From Cryptoclostridium sp964637365 (GTDB lineage Bacteria > Bacillota > Dehalobacteriia > UBA7702), in contig CAZWWH010000001.1 in NCBI GenBank assembly GCA_964637365.1, positions 1-64,000 on the forward strand: DNA of 64,000 nt, written 5' to 3'. The notes under the pieces were generated by a model, which saw only the letters and a program-made list of their open reading frames with translations, was not told the origin of the DNA and did no database searches. Positions within the stretch are counted from its first letter, which is position 1. Each line of letters starts with the position of its first letter. Of the stretch, positions 7,980 to 16,515 are shown in pieces. A program made the position numbers and the translations under genes.

Positions 7980-9566
7980 TTAACTATTATAAATCTTTAC
8001 AAATTTTGCTTTGAGAATACCAGGCACGGCAGTGAATTTTTCCAGTTCCGCTTCGCTGAGTTCGCGATCAACGGAAAGAATAATCATGGCGTTGCCTTCG
8101 TTATCGGGAGCGCACTGCATGGCGCCGATGTTGATTCCTAAATCGCCAATGATGGCGCCTACCTGACCAATGCGACCAGGTTTGTCTTCATTGATGATAA
8201 AAATCATATTTTCAGTAGGTTTGATATCAAAGAAGAAATTATCCACACGGTTGATGCGAACTTCGTCATGCCCTGCCACCATACCGGCAAAAGTATGTTC
8301 TTCTTTTTGACCTTTGATTTTAACCTTCAAAAGATTTTTGAAACGGTTGTCATCTTGTTTCATCACTGTGGCCAAGGCAATGCCTTCTTCTTCAGCAATG
8401 ACACCAGCGTTGACGTAATTAACGCGACCAGCCATGGCAGGTTCAAAAATCCCCTTCAATACTGCTAGAGTAATGGTTTTAGTGTTAAAGTTGACAGCTT
8501 CACCGCCAAAAGTAACTTGAACAGATTCCACTGGATCTTTCCAAATGCCATAATAAAGGTTCCCCAAGCGTTCCCCTAATTTGAGATAATCGAAAAGTCC
8601 TTCCATTTCATCGGGGCCCACAGTGGGAAGATTTACAGCGTTGGGCACGATATTGCCGGAAAGCACGTTGATAACTTCTTCCGCCACACAGATACCGACG
8701 TTATCTTGGGCTTCGAAGGTGTCAGCGCCGAGATGGGGCGTAAATACCACACGGTCACTTTGGAGCAAAGGAGAAGTAAGGTTTGGTTCATCCTTCAAAA
8801 CGTCAATAGCCGCCGAAGCAACTTTGCCGCTTTGCAATGCTTCGTAAAGGTCGTCTTCATTATAAAGACCACCGCGGGCACAGTTGACAACGCGAAGACC
8901 ATCTTTGGCAAGATTCAAAATATTTTTCTCGACCATGCCAAGGGTTTCCGGAGTTTTTGGAGTATGAATGGTAAGGAAATCAACTTCCTTCATCAGCTCT
9001 TCCAAGGTTTCCTTTTTCTCTACTCCAAATCGTTCAAAGCGTTCATCCGCAATATAGGGGTCGTACGCCACGACCTTCATACCGAACCCTTTCATACGAA
9101 CGGCAACCTTAGAGCCAATACGGCCCAAACCAATGATACCAAGGGTTTTACCATAAAGCTCAGAACCCTTAAATTTGGTACGATCCCATTCATGACGGCG
9201 AATCATGGCGTCTGCCTGAGGGATTCTGCGATTAGAGGCCAATAATAAGGCAATGGTATGTTCCGCGGTAGTGGTGGTATTGGCATCGGGAGTATTGACC
9301 ACGATGATCCCACGTTTACTTGCGCCTTCCATTTCAATATTATCAACGCCGTTACCGGCACGACCGACGACTTTTAAATTAGTGGCTTTACTATAAAGCT
9401 CTTCGTTAACTTTCGTGACACTGCGAACGACCAGGGCGTCGTATTCGCCGATAATTTCTAAAAGCTCTTCCCTTTTAATGGTAGGGTTGAAATCGACTTC
9501 CAATCCAGACTCTCTCAATTTCTCAACGCCTTTGTCCGCAATTCTTTCTGCAACGAGTACCTTCAA
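7980..9566 (-). CDS. serA: D-3-phosphoglycerate dehydrogenase (type with ASB and ACT domains)
   Basis: A 528-aa enzyme oxidising 3-phosphoglycerate with NAD+ as the first step of serine synthesis. Domains: substrate/NAD-binding core (about 1-315) with GLGRIGSKVA, VNCARGGLYNEDDL and the catalytic H in FTPHLGADT; an allosteric-substrate-binding region (about 320-450); and a C-terminal ACT domain (about 453-528) with NEDKPGRIGQVGAIIG, the usual serine-feedback site. The start is a TTG at 9566, because GGAGGCG lies 7 nt upstream and the product then begins MKVLVAERI like homologues. An in-frame ATG 15 nt upstream overlaps that site. Confidence 0.95.
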   Translation of the reverse strand: MKVLVAERIADKGVEKLRESGLEVDFNPTIKREELLEIIGEYDALVVRSVTKVNEELYSKATNLKVVGRAGNGVDNIEMEGASKRGIIVVNTPDANTTTTAEHTIALLLASNRRIPQADAMIRRHEWDRTKFKGSELYGKTLGIIGLGRIGSKVAVRMKGFGMKVVAYDPYIADERFERFGVEKKETLEELMKEVDFLTIHTPKTPETLGMVEKNILNLAKDGLRVVNCARGGLYNEDDLYEALQSGKVASAAIDVLKDEPNLTSPLLQSDRVVFTPHLGADTFEAQDNVGICVAEEVINVLSGNIVPNAVNLPTVGPDEMEGLFDYLKLGERLGNLYYGIWKDPVESVQVTFGGEAVNFNTKTITLAVLKGIFEPAMAGRVNYVNAGVIAEEEGIALATVMKQDDNRFKNLLKVKIKGQKEEHTFAGMVAGHDEVRINRVDNFFFDIKPTENMIFIINEDKPGRIGQVGAIIGDLGINIGAMQCAPDNEGNAMIILSVDRELSEAELEKFTAVPGILKAKFVKIYNS

Positions 9567-9612
9567 AAATTTCGCCTCCATTTCTGACCGAGAACTAAGA
9601 ATACTTATTGAT

Positions 9613-9641
9613 ATTATACTTCTTTTTACGAACCTTTGCAA
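9613..9641 (-). promoter_or_regulatory. Sigma-A promoter of serA
   Basis: Minus strand TTGCAA-N17-TATAAT. It is divergent from the focA promoter 12 bp away. Confidence 0.78.
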
Positions 9642-9652
9642 GCATTATCTTA

Positions 9653-9694
9653 TTGACATGAAGTGACACATTTCATATAATATTAATATGAAAT
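9653..9694 (+). promoter_or_regulatory. focA-like gene promoter overlapped by a palindromic operator
   Basis: TTGACA (9653-9658), 17 bp, TATAAT (9676-9681) is an exact consensus promoter. A perfect inverted repeat ATTTCATAT-N7-ATATGAAAT at 9670-9694 covers the -10, a position suited to repression. The regulator is not known. Confidence 0.75.
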
Positions 9695-9714
9695 AAATTT
9701 GGAGGTTCCATTTT

Positions 9715-10560
9715 ATGAGTATGTCAACCCCAGCGGAAATTGCAGAGCTTGCGGCCTCAGCAGGGCAAAACAAATCCAATCTATCCGCAAAAAAAATCAT
9801 CCCTTTGGCCATCCTCGCAGGAGCATACATCGGCCTTGCTGCCATCGCTTCCACCACGGCAGGCGCAGGCTGGTCCGAAGAATGGGCAACATCGGGCTTT
9901 CACAAGGTCCTATCTGCCGCTCCTTTTACGGTTGGTTTGATTCTAGTTATCCTGGCGGGAGCCGAACTTTTTACCGGCAATAACATGTACTTAACCTTGG
10001 CAGCCATGGATCGCCGCTGTTCCTGGGGACAAGTTCTGAAAAACTGGCTCATAGTTTACATCATGAATTTCGTAGGTGCGTTAATTCCTTTGGGTATCGT
10101 GTATTTTGGCGGTTTTTTGTTGCAAAACGGCGTTCTCACTGCCTTTGGCGCAAAAGCAGTGGCCACGGCCACAGCGAAAGTATCGATGACATGGTGTGAA
10201 GTATTTGTCCGCGGCATAGCCTGTAACTGGCTTGTATGTCTTGCGGTATGGATGTCCCTAGGAGCCAAGGATATGGCGGGAAAGGTGCTCGCAATTTTTC
10301 CGCCGATTTTTACTTTTGTGCTCTGTGGCTTTGAACACTGCATTGCCAATATGTATTTCATTCCTGCCGGGATTGTAGCAGCCCAAGGCAGCGTACCGGG
10401 ATTAAATTGGGGAAGCTTCTTTACCGCAAACTTGATTCCTGCCACTTTGGGAAATATTATCGGCGGGGCCGTATTTGTAGCGGGATTCTATTGGCTCAGT
10501 TATCTCCGCAAGGATAAAAATAATGCCTCAGCTTCTAAGGAGCAAGGAATTCCACAGTAA
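9715..10560 (+). CDS. Formate/nitrite transporter family channel (FocA/NirC)
   Basis: A 281-aa inner-membrane channel of the FNT family, which moves formate, nitrite or hydrosulfide. Six hydrophobic segments are seen; family signatures are LAGAYIGLAA near residue 38, ILVILAGAELFTGNN near 80-95, the NWLVCLAVWMSL segment near 165 and FEHCIANMYFIPAG near 205, where the pore histidine sits. SD GGAGG lies 10 nt before the ATG. It is monocistronic with a terminator behind. Given the Ech hydrogenase in this genome formate is a reasonable substrate, but that is inference. Confidence 0.9.
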   Translation: MSMSTPAEIAELAASAGQNKSNLSAKKIIPLAILAGAYIGLAAIASTTAGAGWSEEWATSGFHKVLSAAPFTVGLILVILAGAELFTGNNMYLTLAAMDRRCSWGQVLKNWLIVYIMNFVGALIPLGIVYFGGFLLQNGVLTAFGAKAVATATAKVSMTWCEVFVRGIACNWLVCLAVWMSLGAKDMAGKVLAIFPPIFTFVLCGFEHCIANMYFIPAGIVAAQGSVPGLNWGSFFTANLIPATLGNIIGGAVFVAGFYWLSYLRKDKNNASASKEQGIPQ

Positions 10561-10579
10561 CAATCATTGTATCGTATAT

Positions 10580-10610
10580 AAAAGCCTTTCTGTATTCCAG
10601 AAAGGCTTTT
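10580..10610 (+). terminator. Bidirectional terminator after focA-like gene
   Basis: Arms AAAAGCCTTTCTG / CAGAAAGGCTTTT with a 5-nt loop, followed by TGTTTTT. It also lies just past the end of the convergent aldolase gene. Confidence 0.85.
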
Positions 10611-10629
10611 TGTTTTTCACATCCAGAAC

Positions 10630-11787
10630 TCAAAACCGTTTGGAATAGCTCTGTAAATAAAAATTTCTCATTTTATCACATTCTTCTCTGGGAATCGCTC
10701 TGATTTCATCGGGGAATAATTGGGAAATCAGCCAAGCACGGGCATTTTTTTCCGCAACCATTGCCAGGGCGTCTACATCGCCGATGGTTCTGCCGCAGCA
10801 AAGCACGCCCGAAGCCTTTACTTGCACGCCGTGGTTGTCCCCCAATGCAGCTACGATGCTATCAGCATCCAAATCACTATAACCCATTACCGGTCCGTTG
10901 ATTTGTGCAAAATCATCAATATAGGTTTCGATCTCCCGTCCTAAAACAGAATAGGCCAACATAGAAGGATTGGTAAACTGAGTGATATAATTAATATCAG
11001 GACGAGCCATATAGATTTTTCGGTGAACCGTTTCTGCAAAATCATCAGTTTCCGCATCAAAACTCACCAAGCGCTGCTCATTATTGCAAAAGAATTCAAA
11101 TCCATCCTCACAGCGGCGGCTGTAAAAAAGCGGGCATCCTTCTTCGGGGATCTCTACTCCCAGCTGATTCAGAATAATGTCATATAGGGAATCTTCCATA
11201 GTCATAGGACGATCTAATTTTTCCTCAAAAGCCATTTTAATTTGATGAGAAGACAGTAATTCTAAACTAACAGCCACCCGAAAGGCCTCTTCCATGGTCC
11301 CACCCAAACATAACGCGCCATGATGGGCCATCAACAGGGCGCGGCTGTCACCTTTGGCAATGACGTCTCCCATATTATTTTTCAATTCCTCAGATCCGGG
11401 GAAACCGTATTCGGCGCAAAAAACCGTATCTCCGAAGACACCCCCCGGAGCGGCTTCCAAATCGCGATCCAGTGCGCTCATCACCGAGGCTTCGGGCTGG
11501 TGGGTATGGATAATAAAATTGATATCAGGACGTAAGCGGTAGGCTTCCAAATGGACACCCTTTTCCGAGGAAGGCAAAATATCTCCCCAGGAACGCCCAT
11601 CGGAAATATTAACGATAACAATTTCTTGCGGTGTTAAATCCTCATAAGACCGGCCGCTGGGTGTTATTACAAACTGATTGTCATTGAGACGGCAGCTGAC
11701 GTTTCCCCAGGTACGTGCAATCAGTCCCGTATGGAGCAATCGTTTTCCCGCGTCAATAACCTGTTGTCTGGCTTCTGCTAATTCCAT
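10630..11787 (-). CDS. Tandem class II aldolase/adducin-domain protein
   Basis: A 385-aa protein containing two class II aldolase folds, where most family members have one of about 215 aa. Domain 1 (about 1-205) is complete: TWGNVSCR, ITPSGRSYEDL, the glutamate in SSEKGVHLE, zinc ligands IIHTHQPEAS and the AHHGALCLGG histidine. Domain 2 (about 220-375) keeps the fold pattern (ARPDINYITQFTNPSMLAYS, VKASGVLCCGRTIGDVDALAMV) but has lost the zinc histidines, THQ becoming TQF and HHGAL becoming ASGVL. Domain 1 may split a sugar phosphate; domain 2 is probably structural or regulatory. Substrate unknown. Confidence 0.85.
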   Translation of the reverse strand: MELAEARQQVIDAGKRLLHTGLIARTWGNVSCRLNDNQFVITPSGRSYEDLTPQEIVIVNISDGRSWGDILPSSEKGVHLEAYRLRPDINFIIHTHQPEASVMSALDRDLEAAPGGVFGDTVFCAEYGFPGSEELKNNMGDVIAKGDSRALLMAHHGALCLGGTMEEAFRVAVSLELLSSHQIKMAFEEKLDRPMTMEDSLYDIILNQLGVEIPEEGCPLFYSRRCEDGFEFFCNNEQRLVSFDAETDDFAETVHRKIYMARPDINYITQFTNPSMLAYSVLGREIETYIDDFAQINGPVMGYSDLDADSIVAALGDNHGVQVKASGVLCCGRTIGDVDALAMVAEKNARAWLISQLFPDEIRAIPREECDKMRNFYLQSYSKRF

Positions 11788-11906
11788 ATCAATTCCTCAC
11801 TTGCTTTGAAATATATCATAAACCGCATTCCTATGGAATACGATATTTTTCAAGATTATGTGCCTTACCGGAAACTTCACAAAGCGTTCTTCTCATTCTT
11901 CTCAGT

Positions 11907-13181
11907 TCAACACTGTTGATTCTCGTTTCGTAAAGCCAAAGCAGCGCCAAGGCCGCTCTGATATCCCGTAGACAATGCCGCCTGTAAATTAAACCCACCG
12001 GTAACGCCGTCAATATCCATCACTTCACCGGCGAAATACAGGCCCTTTAATTTTTTGGAGGCCATGGTTTTAGGGTCGATCTCTTTCACGGAAATACCGC
12101 CGGCAGTGACAATGGCTTCTTCAATGGGACGGCAAGCTGTTACCGTAAATGGCAACGCCCGCAAGAGACGGCGAATCGTTTTCCGATCCTCACGGTTCAG
12201 TTGATGGCCCTGCTTCCAGGGATCGATTCCCGACAGAATCACAAAGACGGGTATCAGCTTTTTGGGCAGTAAGCCCTCTAATAAAGTACGGTAATTTCGT
12301 TTGGGATAGGTATCAAAATCCCGAAGCAAACGGCTATCCAGTTGTTCTTCGGTAAGGGCGGGTTTTAAGTTAATGGACAACCCCAGCGGTTCCTTGGGGT
12401 TTTTCAGAAAATGTGCGCCGCAAAGGCGGCTCAAGGTAAGAATCACCGGCCCTGAAAGGCCGAAATTGGTAAACACCATTTCTCCGAATTCTCGACCAAG
12501 AATTTTCTGTCCCCTCTGTATCGTGACTTCGGCATTGCGAAGGCTCAGCCCTTCCAAATCCTGCACCCAATCCTCCTTTACCACCAAGGGTACCAATGCA
12601 GGAAAACAGGGGTTAATTTGATGGTCTAAGGCTTCCGCCATTTTGTATCCATCACCAGTAGATCCCGTCAGTGGATAAGAGACGCCGCCAGTAGCTAAAA
12701 TTACGGCAGCGGCAGGAATCACTTTTCCCTCAGTTCTAACGCCGGAAACAGCACCATCGGTGACACAGATTTCTTTAACTTCGGCATGAAACCGTACATC
12801 CACACCGGCTTTTCTCAGTTTTCGTTCCATAAAGCTCACGATATCACTGGAGCGATCTGATTCCGGGAATACCCGCTGTCCTCGCTCGGTTTTCAAAGGA
12901 ACACCACCATTTTGGAACCAGTTCATGGTATCCTCCGCGGAAAAATTGCTAAATGCGCTATATAGAAATTTACCGTTACCTACCATAGATTTGACCAGTT
13001 GGGGTACGGTGCACTCATTGGTAATATTGCAGCGGCCTTTGCCAGTGATGAGCATCTTACGGCCCAGACGCACATTCTTTTCTAAAAGGATCACATGACA
13101 GCCTTCTTGAGCGGCAGCAAAGGACGCCATCATCCCCGCAGCTCCACCTCCGATCACTGCCACTATTTTTTTAGAAGCCAT
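11907..13181 (-). CDS. NAD(P)/FAD-dependent oxidoreductase, BaiN/HI0933 family
   Basis: A 424-aa flavoprotein. It opens with the Rossmann motif VAVIGGGAAGMMASFAAA, then EKNVRLGRKMLITGKGRCNITN, characteristic of HI0933-type proteins, and ends with LYFAGEVMDIDGVTGGFNLQAALSTG, the FAD-binding closing segment. The function of the group is poorly known; BaiN acts on bile acids, but most members lie, as here, beside rluB and housekeeping genes. It follows the fumarylacetoacetase-like gene by 1 bp, so it is translationally coupled in the spmA-spmB-rluB-cobO operon. Confidence 0.88.
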   Translation of the reverse strand: MASKKIVAVIGGGAAGMMASFAAAQEGCHVILLEKNVRLGRKMLITGKGRCNITNECTVPQLVKSMVGNGKFLYSAFSNFSAEDTMNWFQNGGVPLKTERGQRVFPESDRSSDIVSFMERKLRKAGVDVRFHAEVKEICVTDGAVSGVRTEGKVIPAAAVILATGGVSYPLTGSTGDGYKMAEALDHQINPCFPALVPLVVKEDWVQDLEGLSLRNAEVTIQRGQKILGREFGEMVFTNFGLSGPVILTLSRLCGAHFLKNPKEPLGLSINLKPALTEEQLDSRLLRDFDTYPKRNYRTLLEGLLPKKLIPVFVILSGIDPWKQGHQLNREDRKTIRRLLRALPFTVTACRPIEEAIVTAGGISVKEIDPKTMASKKLKGLYFAGEVMDIDGVTGGFNLQAALSTGYQSGLGAALALRNENQQC

Positions 13182-13182
13182 A

Positions 13183-13947
13183 TTATGCTTCCTCCCTTAC
13201 GGTATTTTCCAGATAGCCCAGGCCCTCAATGGAGATTCGCACCACATCGCCAACATACATAGGCCCAACCCCTGCCGGCGTTCCGGTAAGAATTAAATCC
13301 CCCGGGTTCAAGGTCATTACTTTACTCAAATAACTGACAATATGGGGAATCGAAAAAATCATTTCCGAAGTGGAAGATTTTTGACGAATTTCTCCATTGA
13401 TTGAGGTTTCAATTGCCAAATTCCGAGGATCAATTTTTGTTTCTACCCAAGGCCCTACCGGCAAGAAAGTATCAAAGGATTTAGAAATGGTCCACTGCCC
13501 TGATTTGTTCTGTAGATTTCGTGCAGTAACGTCATTGGCAATGGTATACCCCAAAATCATCTCTGCAGCTTTTTCCTCCGGCACATAACGGGCGGTTTTG
13601 CCCATGACAACGGCAAGCTCCCCTTCAAAATCCATCTGAGTCACCAGCTCCTTGGGATACAAAATGCTATCACCGGAACCGACCACAGAAGAAGAGGGCT
13701 TCATAAAAAATACCGGTTCTTTTGGGGGATTCACTTGCATTTCCGCGGCGTGATCCCGATAGTTTAAGCCAATACAAATGGCTTTGGTGGGCTCTACGGG
13801 GCAGAGAAGCCTCACATCCCGGAGGGCATAACGCAATCCCTGGCGGATGGGCTTGTCTAAAAGCCCACCAGCCAAAGGATAAACGACTCCGTTTTCCATC
13901 ATGCCGTAGCGACATTTTTGATTATGGACAAAACGTACCAGTTTCAT
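13183..13947 (-). CDS. Fumarylacetoacetate hydrolase family protein
   Basis: A 254-aa FAH-fold enzyme. A short N-terminal domain (1-50) precedes the catalytic domain with CIGLNYRDHAAEM, PVFFMKPSSSVVGSGDSI, DFEGELAVVMGKTA (metal-binding E..E pattern) and NDVTARNLQ, GDLILTGTPAGVGP. Members hydrolyse or decarboxylate beta-keto acids such as acylpyruvates and oxaloacetate; the substrate is not readable. Its ATG overlaps the cobO stop codon by one base (TGATG), so the two are coupled. Confidence 0.88.
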   Translation of the reverse strand: MKLVRFVHNQKCRYGMMENGVVYPLAGGLLDKPIRQGLRYALRDVRLLCPVEPTKAICIGLNYRDHAAEMQVNPPKEPVFFMKPSSSVVGSGDSILYPKELVTQMDFEGELAVVMGKTARYVPEEKAAEMILGYTIANDVTARNLQNKSGQWTISKSFDTFLPVGPWVETKIDPRNLAIETSINGEIRQKSSTSEMIFSIPHIVSYLSKVMTLNPGDLILTGTPAGVGPMYVGDVVRISIEGLGYLENTVREEA

Positions 13948-14480
13948 CAGAATTCAATGCCCTTTCTACTGCTTTGACCACTGGTAGTATAGGGATGCTT
14001 GATTTCCCGCATTTCTGTGACATAATCGGCCCGTTCCTGCAGAGCCTCAGGTGCATTGCGACCCGTCATAACCAATTCCACATGGGCGGGTTTTTTGTCC
14101 ACAAAAGATAGGACCTCTTCAACAGTCAATAATTTAAAAAATAAAGCGTTATTAATTTCATCGAGAATCATGATATCGGTATCTTCCGCCAACATCAATT
14201 TTTCGGCTTTCGCCAAGGCTTCGTGGGCCAAGTCAATATCGACCTGTTGAGGGTCATCGGGATTCAGGAATCCCTTTCTGCCATAGGATACAATCTGTAC
14301 ATCAGGGGCTAACTTGGCAAAGGCGTTATTTTCGCCATACGTCCCGGTTTTCATAAACTGTACAATGCGGACTTGAAAACCATGCCCGGAAGCACGAAGG
14401 GCCAAGCCAAAGGAGGCAGTACTTTTTCCTTTTGCCGGTCCGGTATAAATTTCAATAAGTCCTTTTTCCAAGCGGGCCAT
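13947..14480 (-). CDS. cobO: Cob(I)yrinic acid a,c-diamide adenosyltransferase
   Basis: A 177-aa ATP-dependent corrinoid adenosyltransferase of the CobA/CobO/BtuR type, which makes adenosylcobalamin. A P-loop TGPAKGKSTASFG lies near residue 13, followed by VQFMKTG and LDEINNALFF, the family's DEI motif, and ELVMTGRNAPEAL. Two ATGs three codons apart are possible; the second has AGGAG at a 10-nt spacing and is used. It overlaps rluB by 29 bp. No other cobalamin gene is nearby, so it may serve salvage. Imported corrinoid as substrate is inference. Confidence 0.9.
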   Translation of the reverse strand: MARLEKGLIEIYTGPAKGKSTASFGLALRASGHGFQVRIVQFMKTGTYGENNAFAKLAPDVQIVSYGRKGFLNPDDPQQVDIDLAHEALAKAEKLMLAEDTDIMILDEINNALFFKLLTVEEVLSFVDKKPAHVELVMTGRNAPEALQERADYVTEMREIKHPYTTSGQSSRKGIEF

Positions 14481-15258
14481 ATTTTCCATCTCTCCTTTTT
14501 TGCGGCACAACAACGGTCTGCTGTGCCGGCTTTCTTTTTTCTCTGGTATCACCCAGCAAACGTCGGAGTTCCTCTTTCTTTAAAAAGCGCCACTCCCCTT
14601 CCTTCAGCCCTTTGGTACTGAGGAAATCAATATTGGTGCGTTCCAATTCCAATACCGGGTGTTTTATTTCCTGAAACATACGGCGAATCTGTCGTTTTTT
14701 CCCTTCGTGAATAATGACCTCCCACTGGCTATCACGTCCCTTTTTGCCCAAAAGACGAATTTTCGCCGGAGCGAAAACTTCCTCTTCCGTTTCCAGGCCT
14801 TTTCGCAGCAAATTGAGTTTTGCTTCCGAGGGTACGCCTTTGACCAGGGCACAGTATTTTTTATCAATTTGTTTGGCAGGGTGAAGAATATTATTGGTCA
14901 TCTTGCCATCATTGGTCAAAATCAACAGACCACTGGTATCCATATCAAGTCTTCCCACAGGATAGATGCGAACGCCCCAATCAGGAAGAAGGTCCAACAC
15001 TGTAGGACGGTTATGGGTATCGGTTACGGTACATAAATACCCCTTGGGCTTATTGAGCAGGACATAGATCTTGCGCTCCTTCCGCTGGATGAGTTTACCA
15101 TCGGCTTCGATTTTATCCTTGCCCAAATCGGCTTTGGTGCCCAACTCTCGTACGACTTGTCCGTTGACGCGGATGCGTCCTTCCTTGATCATCTCTTCGG
15201 CTTTGCGGCGGGAAGCCACGCCAGCCGAAGCTAAAACTTTTTGTAATCTCTCTTCCAT
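14452..15258 (-). CDS. rluB: 23S rRNA pseudouridine synthase, RluB type
   Basis: A 268-aa enzyme. An S4 RNA-binding domain (about 1-60: RLQKVLASAGVASRRKAEEMI) precedes the RsuA/RluB catalytic domain, with YPVGRLDMDTSGLLILTNDG holding the catalytic aspartate near residue 104 and HEGKKRQIRRMF. RluB modifies helix 89 of 23S rRNA. The start is the ATG with TGGAGGA upstream (7 nt). The gene follows spmA-spmB, an order also seen in Bacillus. A basic tail after residue 240 (KKEELRRLLGDTREKRKPAQQ) is longer than usual. Confidence 0.92.
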   Translation of the reverse strand: MEERLQKVLASAGVASRRKAEEMIKEGRIRVNGQVVRELGTKADLGKDKIEADGKLIQRKERKIYVLLNKPKGYLCTVTDTHNRPTVLDLLPDWGVRIYPVGRLDMDTSGLLILTNDGKMTNNILHPAKQIDKKYCALVKGVPSEAKLNLLRKGLETEEEVFAPAKIRLLGKKGRDSQWEVIIHEGKKRQIRRMFQEIKHPVLELERTNIDFLSTKGLKEGEWRFLKKEELRRLLGDTREKRKPAQQTVVVPQKRRDGKYGPLGKRTY

Positions 15259-15316
15259 AAAATCCTCCAACTTTATTATATGCCGAAACGGAGGAATCCA
15301 CAAGTAATATTTTTTA

Positions 15317-15847
15317 TTAAAAAAAGAGCAATGTAATATAAAAGGCAGCAAAGAATGCTACGGCGTCGCCAATGAGTCCCACCCAGAGGGCATAACGATA
15401 TTTACGAATCCCCACAGCGCCGAAATAAACCGTTAATACATAAAAGGTGGTTTCCGTGCTGCCCTGCATGATGGAGGCCAAACGCCCTGTAAAGGAATCG
15501 GGGCCATAGCTTTGAATAATGCTGGCGGTCATTCCAAGAGAACCGCTGCCGGAAAATGGCCGCATCACCGCAAGAGGAAGCACTTCCTCAGGAATGCCCA
15601 AAGCATCGCCAATGGGAGCAATGAGACGGAAGAGCAAATCCATAGCGCCGCCATCGGTAAATACCGCAATCGCTCCCAGCATAGCAATGAGAAAAGGCAG
15701 CAGGTTCCAGGTGAGCTTTAGTCCCTCTCTTGCCCCTTCGATAAATTCATCGTAAATGGGAACTCCTTTATAGTAAGCGTAGAGAGGTACTGCCGCTAAA
15801 ATGAAAGGGATAATCCAAACGGAAATTTCACCGAAAAAATTCATCAT
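15317..15847 (-). CDS. spmB: Spore maturation protein B
   Basis: A 176-aa membrane protein of the nucleoside-recognition-domain group, needed with SpmA for normal dehydration of the spore core. It has four or five hydrophobic segments and the family motifs GAREGLKLTWNLLPFLIAMLGAIAVF, RPFSGSGSLGMTA and GSTETTFYVLTVYFGAVGIRKYRYA. Its ATG overlaps the spmA stop (ATGATG), which indicates translational coupling. Biochemical activity of the family is unknown. Confidence 0.92.
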   Translation of the reverse strand: MMNFFGEISVWIIPFILAAVPLYAYYKGVPIYDEFIEGAREGLKLTWNLLPFLIAMLGAIAVFTDGGAMDLLFRLIAPIGDALGIPEEVLPLAVMRPFSGSGSLGMTASIIQSYGPDSFTGRLASIMQGSTETTFYVLTVYFGAVGIRKYRYALWVGLIGDAVAFFAAFYITLLFF

Positions 15848-16431
15848 GGTTTTTTCCGCCCCACTTTCTCTAGGAGAAAGGCGGAAATCAAAGCCGCCGT
15901 AAGCCCTGCCAAAGATGCCAAAAATGAGGGAATGATGATTTCTGCGGCATTGGCGGAGCCTGCCTGGGAACGGAGTCCCATAATCATACCGGGCATCAAA
16001 CTAACAGCAGAGGTGTTTAGGGCCAAAAACACGATCATTTCCCGGGAAGCCACACCTTTTTCATCAGCGGTTTTCGATAATTCCTCCATGGCTTTGATAC
16101 CAAAAGGTGTCGCGGCATTGCCCAAGCCCAAAAAATTGGCGGAAACGTTCATAATCATCGGCGCCCAAGCCTTATGGTCCGGGCTTAATTTAGGGAATAG
16201 CCATTTGAGACAAGGATATACCAACTTGGCCATGGCATCCAACAGACCGCTTTTTTCTGCCAATCGCATAATGCCGCACCATACAGAAAGAAAGGCTGCC
16301 AGTCCCATGGCCACTTCAATGGCACCTGTAGAACCATCAACCAAAGCAGGAAAAATCACACTGCCATTGCCATTTACCACAGCAGCCAACACGCCGCAAA
16401 GAATTAAAAGTAACCATACTGCGTGTATCAT
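15844..16431 (-). CDS. spmA: Spore maturation protein A
   Basis: A 195-aa membrane protein, partner of SpmB, with conserved NGNGSVIFPALVDGSTGAIEVAMGLAAFLSVWCGIMRLAEKSGLLD and NFLGLGNAATPFGIKAMEEL (both split across the family's gate motif). The start is the ATG giving MIHAVWLLLIL, which matches homologue N-termini; twelve further in-frame codons upstream are unlikely to be used. It is the first gene of the spmA-spmB-rluB-cobO-FAH-flavoprotein cluster and is divergent from the Cys-rich gene at 16516. Confidence 0.92.
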   Translation of the reverse strand: MIHAVWLLLILCGVLAAVVNGNGSVIFPALVDGSTGAIEVAMGLAAFLSVWCGIMRLAEKSGLLDAMAKLVYPCLKWLFPKLSPDHKAWAPMIMNVSANFLGLGNAATPFGIKAMEELSKTADEKGVASREMIVFLALNTSAVSLMPGMIMGLRSQAGSANAAEIIIPSFLASLAGLTAALISAFLLEKVGRKKP

Positions 16432-16454
16432 AAAAAAACCCCATTTCTCTAGGG

Positions 16455-16481
16455 ACAAAAATCTCATCCCCGCATAAGATG
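16455..16481 (+). promoter_or_regulatory. Possible sigma-K-type promoter for the Cys/Gly-rich gene
   Basis: AC at 16455-16456, 16 bp, then CATAAGATG at 16473-16481 fits the Bacillus sigma-K pattern (AC-N16/17-CATA-N3-T) with one mismatch. The motif is short and could be chance. Confidence 0.35.
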
Positions 16482-16515
16482 TACTATACCATCCTATTGA
16501 AATGAGGTGTGAAAT

